53,669 nucleotides of DNA from Saccharofermentans sp. (GTDB taxonomy: Bacteria; Bacillota; Clostridia; Saccharofermentanales; Saccharofermentanaceae), in NCBI GenBank assembly GCA_024403795.1, contig JAKSRD010000013.1, forward strand, positions 1 to 53,669, given 5' to 3'. The notes under the pieces are model-generated. The model was not told where the DNA came from. It saw only the letters and a program-made list of their open reading frames with translations, and searched no databases. Positions 1-8,943 of the stretch are shown here, in pieces. Made by a program: the position numbers and the translations under genes. Every line of letters begins with the position of its first letter. The first letter of the stretch is position 1.

Positions 1-15
1 GGTACTTAATTATCA

Positions 16-53
16 GGGCTGCCTCATTGTGAAGATCCACTTTGAGACAGCCC
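16..53 (-). terminator. Intrinsic terminator of the hybrid kinase gene
   Basis: An 11-bp stem (GGGCTGYCTCA against TGAGRCAGCCC, one G-U wobble in the minus-strand RNA) with a 16-nt loop lies just past the kinase stop codon. The minus-strand tail is only weakly T-rich, so termination strength is uncertain. Confidence 0.6.
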
Positions 54-77
54 TTATCAGTTTGAATCGGTATCTGA

Positions 78-3000
78 TCACTTGCTCGAGAGTCTTGCCA
101 GAGCGTTGAACAACTCCTTAAAATTGATCGGTTTTGCCACGTGATCGTCCATGCCGACTGCAAGAGATTTGGTCTTATCTTCGGCAAAGGCGTTTGCAGA
201 CAAGGCGATTATAGGAATGTGCTTGTCGGGATAGATGGTCCTTATGGCCTTTGTTGCTCTGTAGCCGTTCATCTTCGGCATTTGGATATCCATGAGGATG
301 AAGTCGTAATAATCAGGACCTTTCTCGCGCAGTCTCTCGATGGCAACGGTTCCGTCATCGGCGTTTTCAACGATGATGCCGCGGTCTTCAAGATTGTCGA
401 TGGCGATCTCTCTGTTAAGCTCGTTGTCCTCAACGAGAAGGACTTTCTTACCCGTGAAATCCATCGTATCGGAAGGATCTTCCTGAGTTGTTTCTGATGC
501 AATGCTGACCGTATTCTCCAAGCTTGCCTGCAGCTTGAACGGAATGACGATCGTGAAGGTCGTTCCTTCGCCTTGTTTACTTTTTACCTGCATGGTGCCG
601 CCCATCAGATCGACAAAGGACTTTGCAACGGACATTCCGAGTCCGGTCCCTTCGATTCCGCTTACGGTCGTCGTGTTTTCTCTGGCAAACTGCTCGAAAA
701 CGTGTTTCTGGAATTCTTCACTCATTCCGATTCCGTTATCCGCAACCGTGAATTGATATGTGCCGTATCCGCCTTTGATTGCTCCGAGCTGCTTGCATCT
801 GACTTTTACAAAACCGCCGTCCATCGTGTATTTGATGGCATTTGAGATAACATTCGTCAGCACTCTCATGCATCTGTCAAAGTCTGCTATTACTTGTCTG
901 TCAGTAATCTGATTGTATTCGAAGGTCAGATTGATATTCTCGCTTTCGGCCATCTCTGTCATGGTGCTTTCGATGTTGCCGAGACAGGTTATGAGGTCAC
1001 CCGGTTGTTCGTCAAGTTTTGCATTTCCGGATTCGATGCGGCTTACCTCAAGGATGCTCTTGGTAAGTGACAGGAGAATATCTTCCGCTTTGCTTGTCTT
1101 GGCAAGGCAGTCGAGGACTTTATCCTTGTCATCGATGTGCTTGATGGCCATGTTCGTAAATCCGGTGATGGCATTCATAGGCGTACGGATGTCGTGCGAC
1201 ATGTTGAAGAGGAAGTCGGTTTTCGCTTTGTTTGCGACATCTGCTTTGTGGAGTGCATCCTGAAGAAGCCTTTGCTGTTCCTTCTCTTTTGCAAGCGTGT
1301 TTGTGATATCACGGCTGCAGATGACGAACTGTTTACCGTCTTTACTTACTTTGATGTAATCGAAGACGATATGACGTTCTTTTCCGAGAGCAACATCCGT
1401 CATGTCGATGCTGAATTGATCTTCAGTCTTGAATGTATCGAGAATGTATTGGGGGTTGGTCATACGGAGACAACGTTCCTGTTCGTTTACGGCGACGTTA
1501 TTCCGGATATAGCCTTCCACTGCAACGGAGTACTTCTCAATATTGCCGTGTAACTTCGAGTACTTCTCGTCGATCTTCCATGTTCTCATGTAATCCGCAG
1601 ACAAGTCCGCATAGTAAACGGAGAGGAACGTATCGGCAAGTTTACCGAGGGTGATGTGCTCCTCGTCGTTCTCTCTGCGCTTCAGGATCTCACTGAGGAT
1701 TACGGTGGAGATGCTGTTTATCACGTTAATGTTGTCCGTAGCTTTTTGCGGGTTGTCGATGACGACGAAGCCGATTATCTCATCGGAGTTCTTGATCGGC
1801 GCGGCAACCAGACTGGTTACGTCACGGTCTGCAAGCATCTGCTTTGCATCCTCTGCAATATAATCTCCGTCAATGGTGCCTATATAGGAAGCTCCGTGTT
1901 CTTCGAAGTACTGATTCCACTTGGAAGCATTGCTCAACGGTATGCTCTGAAGCGAATTGGTGATCGCTTTGACACCGTCCGCACACCATTCATATGTGTT
2001 GCCGAATGTTCCGGTATTCTTTGCGTACTCGAAAACATAACCGTGCTTTGCTCCGTAGAACTCGCTGGCTACCGAGAGCAGCTTGTTTATGGCCTTTTCA
2101 GGGGAAAGCTCACGGTTAAGGATCTCGATCGCATTATCAAGTGCCTGTTTTGCACGTATCTCACTGTCACGCTCAGCGAAGCCGACGGTAATGGCATTCG
2201 GCTTCTCATTGATGTCTTCGTACTTGATGACATCCATCTCTGTCCAGAGGTAGGTGCCGTTGAAGTTGCGTCTGAATCGAATGCTGAAACGCTTCTGGTG
2301 TGCGAGCTGATCGATCAGAAGTTCCGGAGTCAGGTTCGCGAAGAGATGTCTGTCATCAGGATGGACAAGCTCTGACATTCCGAACTTTTGGATCGTTGAC
2401 GTTGCGCTTTCTCCTGCATTGACGATCTCGGCAGCCTCAGGATATTTATGTTCATCGAGCGAATATATCTTGAAGAACTTCTCTTCAATGTTGAAGTAGT
2501 AGAGTGCGTGATAACCGCTTGCGAGTCCGCCGATGATCTGCATGTTCTCGGCAAGACGATTGTGGAGTTCGCTTCGCTCTGTTGCGAGGGCATCAACTTC
2601 ACTTGAACCGATGGTGATCATTGCGGGAGTTCCGTCTTCATGTCGGAGTATTACGTAACTGGTAATGTCGATCCACTTTGTCTCGCCGTTTATGAATGCT
2701 TTGTAGGTGTAGGTGCGCTTGTTGTCTGTCATGAAGTCCTGACGGAGATAGTCTATGTCGGCTATTCTCGTAAAGAATTCGTTCTCTTTTCCACGGAAAG
2801 AGTTTGCAAAGTTCATTGCAGTCTTTTCGTACAGCCTTGATTCGCCTAACGGATGATCTTTGAACATTTTGGAGGTCTTGAGAGGCTTGACCATTGCCGT
2901 ATCAAGATCGACGACAAAGAGTGCGAGATACTCGTTGTAATTCATGTCTTCAAGGTGGCGCTTGGTGATCTCAAGATCCTTCTCGGTAAATCCGATCGCA

Positions 3001-4895
3001 ACTTCATCAGTATCAACGAAGTCGACACTCATCTCGTGCCACATGGTCCTGTTGTTTACGAATGTGCGGTATTCAATAGTGTAATTCTTTGCGTTCTTAA
3101 GCTTCTTCCTGATCGTATCATGAGATAACTCCTGCATCATGCGTTCTTTGTCGTTAGCATGGAGCAGGCCGTAAAGTGCTTTTTTGGCATTCTCAAAGTC
3201 ACCGTCTTCGTTAATGTATTTCTTGACGCCTTCGTCGACTCTGAGCAATTTGAAAGTGTTGGTCGCGAGATTTACAGTGAATGCGAAGCTGTATTTTGCG
3301 GCGACATTCTCGATGAGTTTGTTGGTCTCTTCGATCATCTTGAAGTGTTCATTACGCTCGCGCGTCTCCTGATCTTTCTCAATGAAGCCCACCAGGATGT
3401 TGTGAGCCTCCTTGTCGGCATCCTCGCACTTGATGATGTTGGCTTCAGTCCACAGGTATTCTTCACCGTATTTACGTCTGAACAGGATCGAGATTCGCTT
3501 CTTGTCGGTGATCGCATCACGTACATAGCTGTCCGAAGGATAGAACGCGAGAAGATTTCTGCGGTTGTCCGGGTGGATAAGATCGCTGTCGGATACTATT
3601 CTTGCGAATTCCTCAAAAGCAGGATGTTCTTCGATAAGGGCGGAGAGATCGGATGCTCTCTCTGACAGACGCGGTACTGTGTATGTTCCGTTATCGAGAT
3701 TAACATAGAAAAGGGAAGAGTATTCGCTTGCAAGACCTCCGATAACTTCGAGGTGCTGTTCGAGCTGTTCACGCTGCGTGGCGATCTGTTGTGCCTCTAT
3801 ATCTTTTGTAGCGTTGAAGACGCCGACGAGAACATTCTTTCTGTCGGTGTCCTTATACACGATACGCATCTTGTAAGGTGTCGGACCGTTTGCAGTGAGC
3901 AAACGGTAGTGGTAGTCAAAGTGTTCCTTGTCCGTGAGTTCTTTGACGATGTTTTCTCTGGTCAGGATCTGATGAATGCTTTCGCGGTCTTCTTCGAGGA
4001 TTACTCTGTCGATATTGGTGTTCAGGTCTTCGAAAAACTCATTTTGAGGCACGAGCTTGGAGGTGACATCTTTGTGATAAAGACGGTCTTTTCTGTCGTA
4101 ACTGTCATATTTGCCTGTTGCAAGTTCGATGTCGTATACGGCTTCGAAGCTGTCTTCCAAAGCAAAGAGACGAGCCTTGTTGATCAGAAGTGCTTTTCGC
4201 TCGGCTTCCTTAGATAACTGGCTGGTAAGCAATCTGTGCTGCAGATAGGAAAGACTCAGGATGAATGATAAAGAACTGCCGATTATGGTGAAGTCTTTGC
4301 CGGTGATCAATGTGACGACGATCGATAAAGCGGGGATAACAAAGAACAATATGAGCAGATAAAGGCTGAAGCCTTTGATGTTCCTTCTTTGCATGTACGC
4401 TACTATCGGAAGATAGATCGTCAGCGATAACTGAAGTATTGATATGTACAGCGGCAGCTCGTTAATTGCTTGTTCGATGCCGTTCTCGTCGTAGACGACT
4501 ATATGTCCTGATATGAACTCGATTACGATTGCTATCGCGCACACAAACAGAAGGAATATCGGAACTCGATAGAACCATGGATTAAATGCCGTTCGTTCTC
4601 TGATAAAAGCATCGGCGTAAAGGATCGAAGCCAACAGGACGATGCAGCCGAAAGGATATAAGAGAAGATTGACCGTATATCTGAGGAAGAAAGGATAGGC
4701 GGGACCTATCAGGATGTAAGAGGAAGCATCCAGTATCAGCCAGATGTTGAGCAGGATCACTATGTACTTTGCTCTTCGGAAGCTTAATGAATTTGTTTTG
4801 CCGAAATATTGCGTTATGAGCAAAAGGAAGCATACTGCAGCCAATGTGAATTCGATCGTTGCCAGTGTTGGGTCAGCCATGACGCCCGTTGTCAT
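78..4895 (-). CDS. Large membrane-anchored multi-PAS/GAF hybrid histidine kinase-response regulator
   Basis: A 1605-residue hybrid sensor kinase. Residues ~10-220 hold about seven hydrophobic segments, forming a membrane sensor. Then come five PAS-like modules (~240-370, 380-505, 525-645, 650-765, 785-910). Most end in a similar IGF-x-E-x-D-x-E-x-R linker, and two share an IGGLAS-x-Y opening, so they look like internal duplications. A GAF-like domain (~925-1070) and a sixth PAS (~1085-1200) follow. The HisKA box SHDIRTPMN has the phospho-accepting His1234. An HATPase_c domain (~1335-1450, with DNGIGMS and GTGLGMS) and a receiver (~1480-1600, LLVEDNELNRE, Asp1536 in LMDIQMP) complete it. The ATG follows GGAGG at 8 nt. 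The signal is unknown. No separate DNA-binding regulator is adjacent, so phosphotransfer probably ends in its own receiver or an unlinked partner. Confidence 0.93.
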   Translation of the reverse strand: MTTGVMADPTLATIEFTLAAVCFLLLITQYFGKTNSLSFRRAKYIVILLNIWLILDASSYILIGPAYPFFLRYTVNLLLYPFGCIVLLASILYADAFIRERTAFNPWFYRVPIFLLFVCAIAIVIEFISGHIVVYDENGIEQAINELPLYISILQLSLTIYLPIVAYMQRRNIKGFSLYLLILFFVIPALSIVVTLITGKDFTIIGSSLSFILSLSYLQHRLLTSQLSKEAERKALLINKARLFALEDSFEAVYDIELATGKYDSYDRKDRLYHKDVTSKLVPQNEFFEDLNTNIDRVILEEDRESIHQILTRENIVKELTDKEHFDYHYRLLTANGPTPYKMRIVYKDTDRKNVLVGVFNATKDIEAQQIATQREQLEQHLEVIGGLASEYSSLFYVNLDNGTYTVPRLSERASDLSALIEEHPAFEEFARIVSDSDLIHPDNRRNLLAFYPSDSYVRDAITDKKRISILFRRKYGEEYLWTEANIIKCEDADKEAHNILVGFIEKDQETRERNEHFKMIEETNKLIENVAAKYSFAFTVNLATNTFKLLRVDEGVKKYINEDGDFENAKKALYGLLHANDKERMMQELSHDTIRKKLKNAKNYTIEYRTFVNNRTMWHEMSVDFVDTDEVAIGFTEKDLEITKRHLEDMNYNEYLALFVVDLDTAMVKPLKTSKMFKDHPLGESRLYEKTAMNFANSFRGKENEFFTRIADIDYLRQDFMTDNKRTYTYKAFINGETKWIDITSYVILRHEDGTPAMITIGSSEVDALATERSELHNRLAENMQIIGGLASGYHALYYFNIEEKFFKIYSLDEHKYPEAAEIVNAGESATSTIQKFGMSELVHPDDRHLFANLTPELLIDQLAHQKRFSIRFRRNFNGTYLWTEMDVIKYEDINEKPNAITVGFAERDSEIRAKQALDNAIEILNRELSPEKAINKLLSVASEFYGAKHGYVFEYAKNTGTFGNTYEWCADGVKAITNSLQSIPLSNASKWNQYFEEHGASYIGTIDGDYIAEDAKQMLADRDVTSLVAAPIKNSDEIIGFVVIDNPQKATDNINVINSISTVILSEILKRRENDEEHITLGKLADTFLSVYYADLSADYMRTWKIDEKYSKLHGNIEKYSVAVEGYIRNNVAVNEQERCLRMTNPQYILDTFKTEDQFSIDMTDVALGKERHIVFDYIKVSKDGKQFVICSRDITNTLAKEKEQQRLLQDALHKADVANKAKTDFLFNMSHDIRTPMNAITGFTNMAIKHIDDKDKVLDCLAKTSKAEDILLSLTKSILEVSRIESGNAKLDEQPGDLITCLGNIESTMTEMAESENINLTFEYNQITDRQVIADFDRCMRVLTNVISNAIKYTMDGGFVKVRCKQLGAIKGGYGTYQFTVADNGIGMSEEFQKHVFEQFARENTTTVSGIEGTGLGMSVAKSFVDLMGGTMQVKSKQGEGTTFTIVIPFKLQASLENTVSIASETTQEDPSDTMDFTGKKVLLVEDNELNREIAIDNLEDRGIIVENADDGTVAIERLREKGPDYYDFILMDIQMPKMNGYRATKAIRTIYPDKHIPIIALSANAFAEDKTKSLAVGMDDHVAKPINFKELFNALARLSSK

Positions 4896-5260
4896 ATGTT
4901 AAGCCTCCGTTCATATCCCTTGAAAGGTGTTAACTATGTTTGCCTAATCGTTGTCGTGCCTGTTAAGAGGCCTCCGTTCTGTATGCAATTGATGTGAATA
5001 CACCCCATATGTGCAATTTATAAAATGAATCCGCTATTATTATAAATATTTTTTTAAGACTTTCATACCACTGTTTATGAGTGAGCACGTTAATCAACAG
5101 AAATAGCGCGAGAATCAGTGCGTTTTATGTATTCCGTACCAATATTCGGACACACGCGAAAAACACCATTTACAAACAAATGTTCGGGATGGTAGAATGA
5201 CACTACCATATATGTACCACATGACGAAGAGTTCTCACAAACGATAAGGGGGCGGAAGCT
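4896..5260. promoter_or_regulatory. Divergent intergenic region between kinase and DUF4130 gene
   Basis: AT-rich spacer of 365 bp with no convincing gene. On the minus strand a TATAAT hexamer (5039-5044) could be the kinase -10 box, without a good -35. On the plus strand the sequence before the DUF4130 gene has a short inverted repeat, GGTAG (5191-5195) and CTACC (5203-5207). Nothing else was recognised. Confidence 0.35.
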
Positions 5261-6007
5261 ATGAGCGAGCAGGGAATAAGATATACATACGACGGAACTT
5301 TTGAAGGATATCTGTGTGCGGTGCTTGCTGCCTTAAGAACGGGAAAGATCCCGGCTTCCATAACTGATGTAAGATATGCGGATATCTCCGGGGAAGCCGT
5401 TACCGGAGATACCGTCAATATCCTGACCAGTCTCAAAGATGCGCAATATCTCTATTCGACGATATCTGCCAGGAGCAGTGCCGAAGTCCAGCAGATGGCA
5501 AGTGATTATTTTCTTACCGACAGTAACGGAAAGGAACTTAATCTCTACAAGATGATCTTCTGTTCGCTCAAGTATGGTGCGAGGATCGCCGAGGATTATA
5601 AGAGTGAGATGATGAACGGGATACAGATGGCAATACGAGATCTCTACAGAGAAGCACAAACGACTTTGAAAGAGCTGGATTTCTATATGGGCATGGAAGC
5701 CTCATGCGCTGTGATCAACCCGAGGAATTCCGTGTTGCCCGTTATCAGGAACACTATACTGAAGCGTCGGGATATTGATGATCTGCTCGTCTATGATAAA
5801 AGACATCATCTGTTGCTTGAGCGCTTCTCGGATCAGAACATGCTGCTTGATATCTCGGCATTTCCGATGCCGGAATTCAAGAATCCGTCTGATGCATACG
5901 AACATCTATGGCCGTTCATCAGAGACCGCCGTTTTGACATAACGGTGCTGCCGGGACAAAAAAGAAGCGGCTCCGTAATAGAGCCGCTCTGGTTAAAAGC
6001 TTCGTAG
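5261..6007 (+). CDS. DUF4130 / TIGR03915-type putative DNA metabolism protein, C-terminus shortened
   Basis: The N-terminus (YTYDGTFEGYLCAVLAAL) and the middle (LYKMIFCSLKYGARI, then INPRNSVLPVI and LLVYDKRHHLLL) match my memory of the DUF4130/TIGR03915 family. Those proteins usually sit beside a radical SAM protein (TIGR03916) or are fused to a UdgX-like uracil-DNA-binding domain; neither is adjacent here. The family normally continues after YxxLW with an IxERxNP...MPxRYW tail. This protein instead has about 25 unrelated residues after YEHLW, and its last codons run through the terminator of the convergent gene. It may be a decayed or end-replaced copy. The start is ATG behind AAGGGGGCGG. 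Biochemical function is unknown. Confidence 0.7.
   Translation: MSEQGIRYTYDGTFEGYLCAVLAALRTGKIPASITDVRYADISGEAVTGDTVNILTSLKDAQYLYSTISARSSAEVQQMASDYFLTDSNGKELNLYKMIFCSLKYGARIAEDYKSEMMNGIQMAIRDLYREAQTTLKELDFYMGMEASCAVINPRNSVLPVIRNTILKRRDIDDLLVYDKRHHLLLERFSDQNMLLDISAFPMPEFKNPSDAYEHLWPFIRDRRFDITVLPGQKRSGSVIEPLWLKAS
5957..5988 (-). terminator. Intrinsic terminator of the HTH-cupin-ligase gene
   Basis: AGCGGCTC (5966-5973) pairs perfectly with GAGCCGCT (5981-5988). On the minus strand it is followed by TCTTTTTTG. It lies inside the 3' end of the convergent DUF4130 reading frame. Confidence 0.85.
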
Positions 6008-6022
6008 GATCCGGAATAAAGA

Positions 6023-8380
6023 TCACTTATTTTCTTCGGCTTCTTTTCTGATCGCCTTTCTGATGATCTTGCCGTTGAAGGTCTTGGGAAGTTCGTCGAC
6101 GAATTCAACGATCCTCGGATACTTGTAAGGAGCTGTCTTCTCCTTAACATAGTTCTGGATCTCTTTCTTGAGTTCTTCTGTTCCTTCGGTTCCCTTAACG
6201 AGAGTGATGGATGCCTTAACGACGATGCCTCTTACGCCTTGCGGGTCAGGAGCACCTGTAACGGCGCACTCGAGAACATAAGGAAGCTCCATAATGACAT
6301 TCTCGATCTCAAAGGGTCCGATGCGGTAGCCTGAAGACTTGATGACATCATCTGTACGTCCGACATACCAGATATATCCGTCCTCATCCTGCCAAGCGGT
6401 ATCACCTGTGTGGTACCAACCGTCGTGCCAGGCCTCGCTGGTAAGCTCCGGTGCGAGGTAGTACTGGAGGAAGAGTCCCTTCGGATGGTAATGCTGTGTG
6501 TTGATGCAGATCTCACCGGTCTCACCGGGCTTGCAGAGATTACCGTCAGGATCAAGTATCTGAACATCGTAAAGAGGATTCGGCTTACCCATTGATCCGA
6601 TACGGAGCTTGGAGCCGACGAGATTTGCGATGGCAAGTGTTGTCTCGGTCTGACCGAAGCCTTCCATGAGACGGATGCCGGTAGCGGCCATAAAGCGGTT
6701 GAATACTTCAGGGTTCAAAGCTTCACCGGCAGTAACGGCATACTTAAGGGAAGACAGATCGTATTTGGAGAGGTCTTCCTTAATGAAGAATCTGAACATC
6801 GTAGGAGGTGCACAGAATGTAGTGATCTTATACTTGGCAAACATAGGGAGGATCTCATCTGCCTTGAATCTGTCGAAGTCAAATGTGAAGACAGGTGCTT
6901 CGCAGAGCCACTGACCATAGAGCTTGCCCCAGAGTGCCTTACCCCAACCCGTATCGGAGATAGAGAAGTGAAGTCCGTTAGGATCGACATTCTGCCAGTA
7001 CTTGGCAGTGGTAATGTGACCGATTGCATACATATATGAATGCAGAGCCATCTTAGGATATCCGGTTGTTCCTGATGTGAAGAACATAACCATCGGATCG
7101 TAGCCGCATGCATAGTCGGCAGGACGCTCGAATTCATCGGAGAAGTTCTTGAATTCTTCGTTGAAATCATGCCAGCCTTCTCTTGTACCGTTTACGATAA
7201 CAAGAGTCTCAACGCCGCAAGCCTGTGCAGCCTTCTCTGCTTCAACGGCAGCATCATCATCTGCAGTGCAGACAACGGCCTTAACACCGGCTGCATTGAA
7301 TCGGTATTCATAATCGTGATCACGGAGAAGGTGAGTAGCAGGGATAGCAACGGCACCGATCTTCTCCAATCCCATCATGCAAAACCAGAACTGATAGTGA
7401 CGCTTCAAAACGAGAACGACCTTATCGCCCTTGTTGATGCCCAATGACTTAAAGTAATTGGCAGTCATGTTGGAGTATTTCTTGATGTCGCCGAAGGTAA
7501 ATCTCTTCTCGGTTACGCAATCTTTTGCGACCCAGAGCATGGCGAGCTTATCGGGATTCTTGGCAGCGATCGCATCAACGCAGTCGAAAGCGAAGTTGAA
7601 CTTCTTGCACTCGGGAACGTTGACATCAACGTCAACGAGTTGACCGTCTTTGTCGAGGATACCGTTGAGATAGTGTGTATATACTGCATCTTCAAGTTCA
7701 GCGGCATCAACGTTAGTGATGTTGTCCGTACGCATTTCTTCGGAGTTGTAAGGTGTAGTGTAGTTCTCGCCCTTTCCCCATGATTCAGGGTTCAGGATGA
7801 TCGCATAGAAAACACAGTCCTCTCCGCCCAGAGCAAATTCACCGTGCGGCTGTGTAGAGTCAAAGTAAATGGAGTCGCCTTCGTGGAGAACCTCGGAGGA
7901 ATCACCGATGATCACCTTGAGAGTACCCTTAACGACGATATTCATCTCCTGGTAATTGTGAGATACAAGGTGATAGGGCGGGTTCAAAGCTTCCTCGGAA
8001 TAAGGAACTACGACGCGGAAAGGCTCGCAGAGCTTATTCTTGAATCTTGAAGCGAGACGCTGGTACTTATAACCCGTACGTCTGGTTATCGGGCTGCCCT
8101 GACCGTTTCTTGTAACGGCATATTCAGTAAGGGAAGGAGATGAACCCTCCATGAGATCTGAGATCTCAACGCCGGCAAGATTTGCAAATTTGTAAATGAA
8201 TGTAAAGTTGAAGTCCAGTTCGCCCGTCTCAAACTTGAGATACTCTTCGGTAGTAATATCAAGTTTGTCGGCAATCTCTTCAGGTGTAAGACCCATATCG
8301 AGTCTGAGTCCGTGAACACGTGATGCAACTTCCGAGAGCTTGAACTCAACGTTGCTGTCATGGTTATTTGTTACTGACAT
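6023..8380 (-). CDS. XRE-type HTH - cupin - AMP-forming acyl-CoA synthetase fusion
   Basis: A 785-residue protein. Residues ~10-70 form an XRE-like helix-turn-helix (MGLTPEEIADKLDITTEEY). Residues ~105-190 form a cupin barrel (SHNYQEMNIVVKGTLKVIIG, STQPHGEF). The rest is an ANL-superfamily adenylate-forming enzyme nearest the medium-chain acyl-CoA / acetyl-CoA synthetase type. It has the phosphate loop TSGTTGYPK at ~435, YHTGDTAWQDEDGY, GRTDDVIKSSGYRIGPFEIE, and the C-terminal catalytic Lys771 in NGKIIRKAI. It probably activates a carboxylic acid to its CoA thioester; the substrate cannot be read. The start is the ATG at 8380, 7 nt after GGAG; the in-frame ATG six bases upstream overlaps the RBS. 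A T-box leader precedes it, implying tRNA-sensing control. The HTH-cupin part suggests autoregulation or ligand sensing. Confidence 0.9.
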   Translation of the reverse strand: MSVTNNHDSNVEFKLSEVASRVHGLRLDMGLTPEEIADKLDITTEEYLKFETGELDFNFTFIYKFANLAGVEISDLMEGSSPSLTEYAVTRNGQGSPITRRTGYKYQRLASRFKNKLCEPFRVVVPYSEEALNPPYHLVSHNYQEMNIVVKGTLKVIIGDSSEVLHEGDSIYFDSTQPHGEFALGGEDCVFYAIILNPESWGKGENYTTPYNSEEMRTDNITNVDAAELEDAVYTHYLNGILDKDGQLVDVDVNVPECKKFNFAFDCVDAIAAKNPDKLAMLWVAKDCVTEKRFTFGDIKKYSNMTANYFKSLGINKGDKVVLVLKRHYQFWFCMMGLEKIGAVAIPATHLLRDHDYEYRFNAAGVKAVVCTADDDAAVEAEKAAQACGVETLVIVNGTREGWHDFNEEFKNFSDEFERPADYACGYDPMVMFFTSGTTGYPKMALHSYMYAIGHITTAKYWQNVDPNGLHFSISDTGWGKALWGKLYGQWLCEAPVFTFDFDRFKADEILPMFAKYKITTFCAPPTMFRFFIKEDLSKYDLSSLKYAVTAGEALNPEVFNRFMAATGIRLMEGFGQTETTLAIANLVGSKLRIGSMGKPNPLYDVQILDPDGNLCKPGETGEICINTQHYHPKGLFLQYYLAPELTSEAWHDGWYHTGDTAWQDEDGYIWYVGRTDDVIKSSGYRIGPFEIENVIMELPYVLECAVTGAPDPQGVRGIVVKASITLVKGTEGTEELKKEIQNYVKEKTAPYKYPRIVEFVDELPKTFNGKIIRKAIRKEAEENK

Positions 8381-8410
8381 AAGCATTCTCCTTTACTTTT
8401 TTGCACAAAC

Positions 8411-8715
8411 AAAAAACGCCTCAATATCCTATTCGGACATTGAGACGAAAAAATCCGCGGTACCACTCAATTTGCTGACTCTAAGATCAACCACTCTCGA
8501 AGTCTGACAACTTCTTTGCCTTAACGCAGCGTCACGGGCATCGTCTACTTAGGATAAGTCCTGTTCAGAATGCCGGCTCGGAAGGGATAGCTTGTTGCAA
8601 ATGTCGTCACGTGCCTCTCAGCAAACAGCACTTCTCTGTAATGACCCGAATCTGCGGCTTTCTTCGTCTCAGCCTTTAGAAATATTCGATTGTACACGTT
8701 CCCAATATGGAAACG
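8411..8715 (-). promoter_or_regulatory. T-box riboswitch leader
   Basis: On the minus strand the T-box core AGTGGTACCGCGG (8455-8467) is followed by an intrinsic terminator: GTCTCAATGTCC (8435-8446) pairs with GGATATTGAGGC (8418-8429), then a T6 run. Upstream I can fold a Stem I with AG bulge and distal loop (GTGC/GCAC). A Stem II carries GAA/AGTA loop-E elements around AGGA-CTTA-TCCT. A Stem IIA/B-like segment (GTGACGCTGCGTTAAGG) comes next. Uncharged tRNA should stabilise the antiterminator and turn on the synthetase fusion gene. The specifier codon could not be assigned confidently by hand folding. Confidence 0.93.
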
Positions 8716-8716
8716 T
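8696..8716. promoter_or_regulatory. Near-perfect palindrome at the T-box promoter start site
   Basis: ACGTTCCC (8696-8703), AATAT, GGAAACGT (8709-8716): 7 of 8 positions symmetric over 21 bp, starting about 6 bp downstream of the -10 box. It could be an operator, possibly for the XRE domain of the gene product, or a 5' RNA hairpin. Confidence 0.5.
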
Positions 8717-8721
8717 TAATA

Positions 8722-8750
8722 AGAATATACTCGCGTATAAGAAATGTCAA
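8722..8750 (-). promoter_or_regulatory. Sigma-A-type promoter of the T-box leader
   Basis: Minus-strand TTGACA (8745-8750), 17-bp spacer, TATTCT (8722-8727). Perfect -35 and good -10, directly upstream of the T-box transcript. Confidence 0.85.
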
Positions 8751-8943
8751 CATGTCGCAAATATAATGTTTTCGCACCTTTCCTCTCGTAATTATGTCAA
8801 AAATATGTAAAAATATATGGGAATTAATAAATAATTCTAACAACTTCGGAAATGAGCTAGTAGATATTTTAGCTCAAGCAATGTAGTCTTTTGTTATAAG
8901 GGTGAGCAATTGACAACACACGCGTAATGCAAGGAGAGATTGT

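Noticed and set aside
1656..2375. A 239-codon plus-strand frame inside the hybrid kinase
   Set aside because: Antisense shadow of the GAF/PAS-coding region; the opposite strand has continuous, motif-confirmed coding.
8480..8700. Reading a specific codon as the T-box specifier
   Set aside because: Hand folding gave more than one possible specifier loop (for example GAC followed by A, or GCT followed by A), so no amino acid is assigned.
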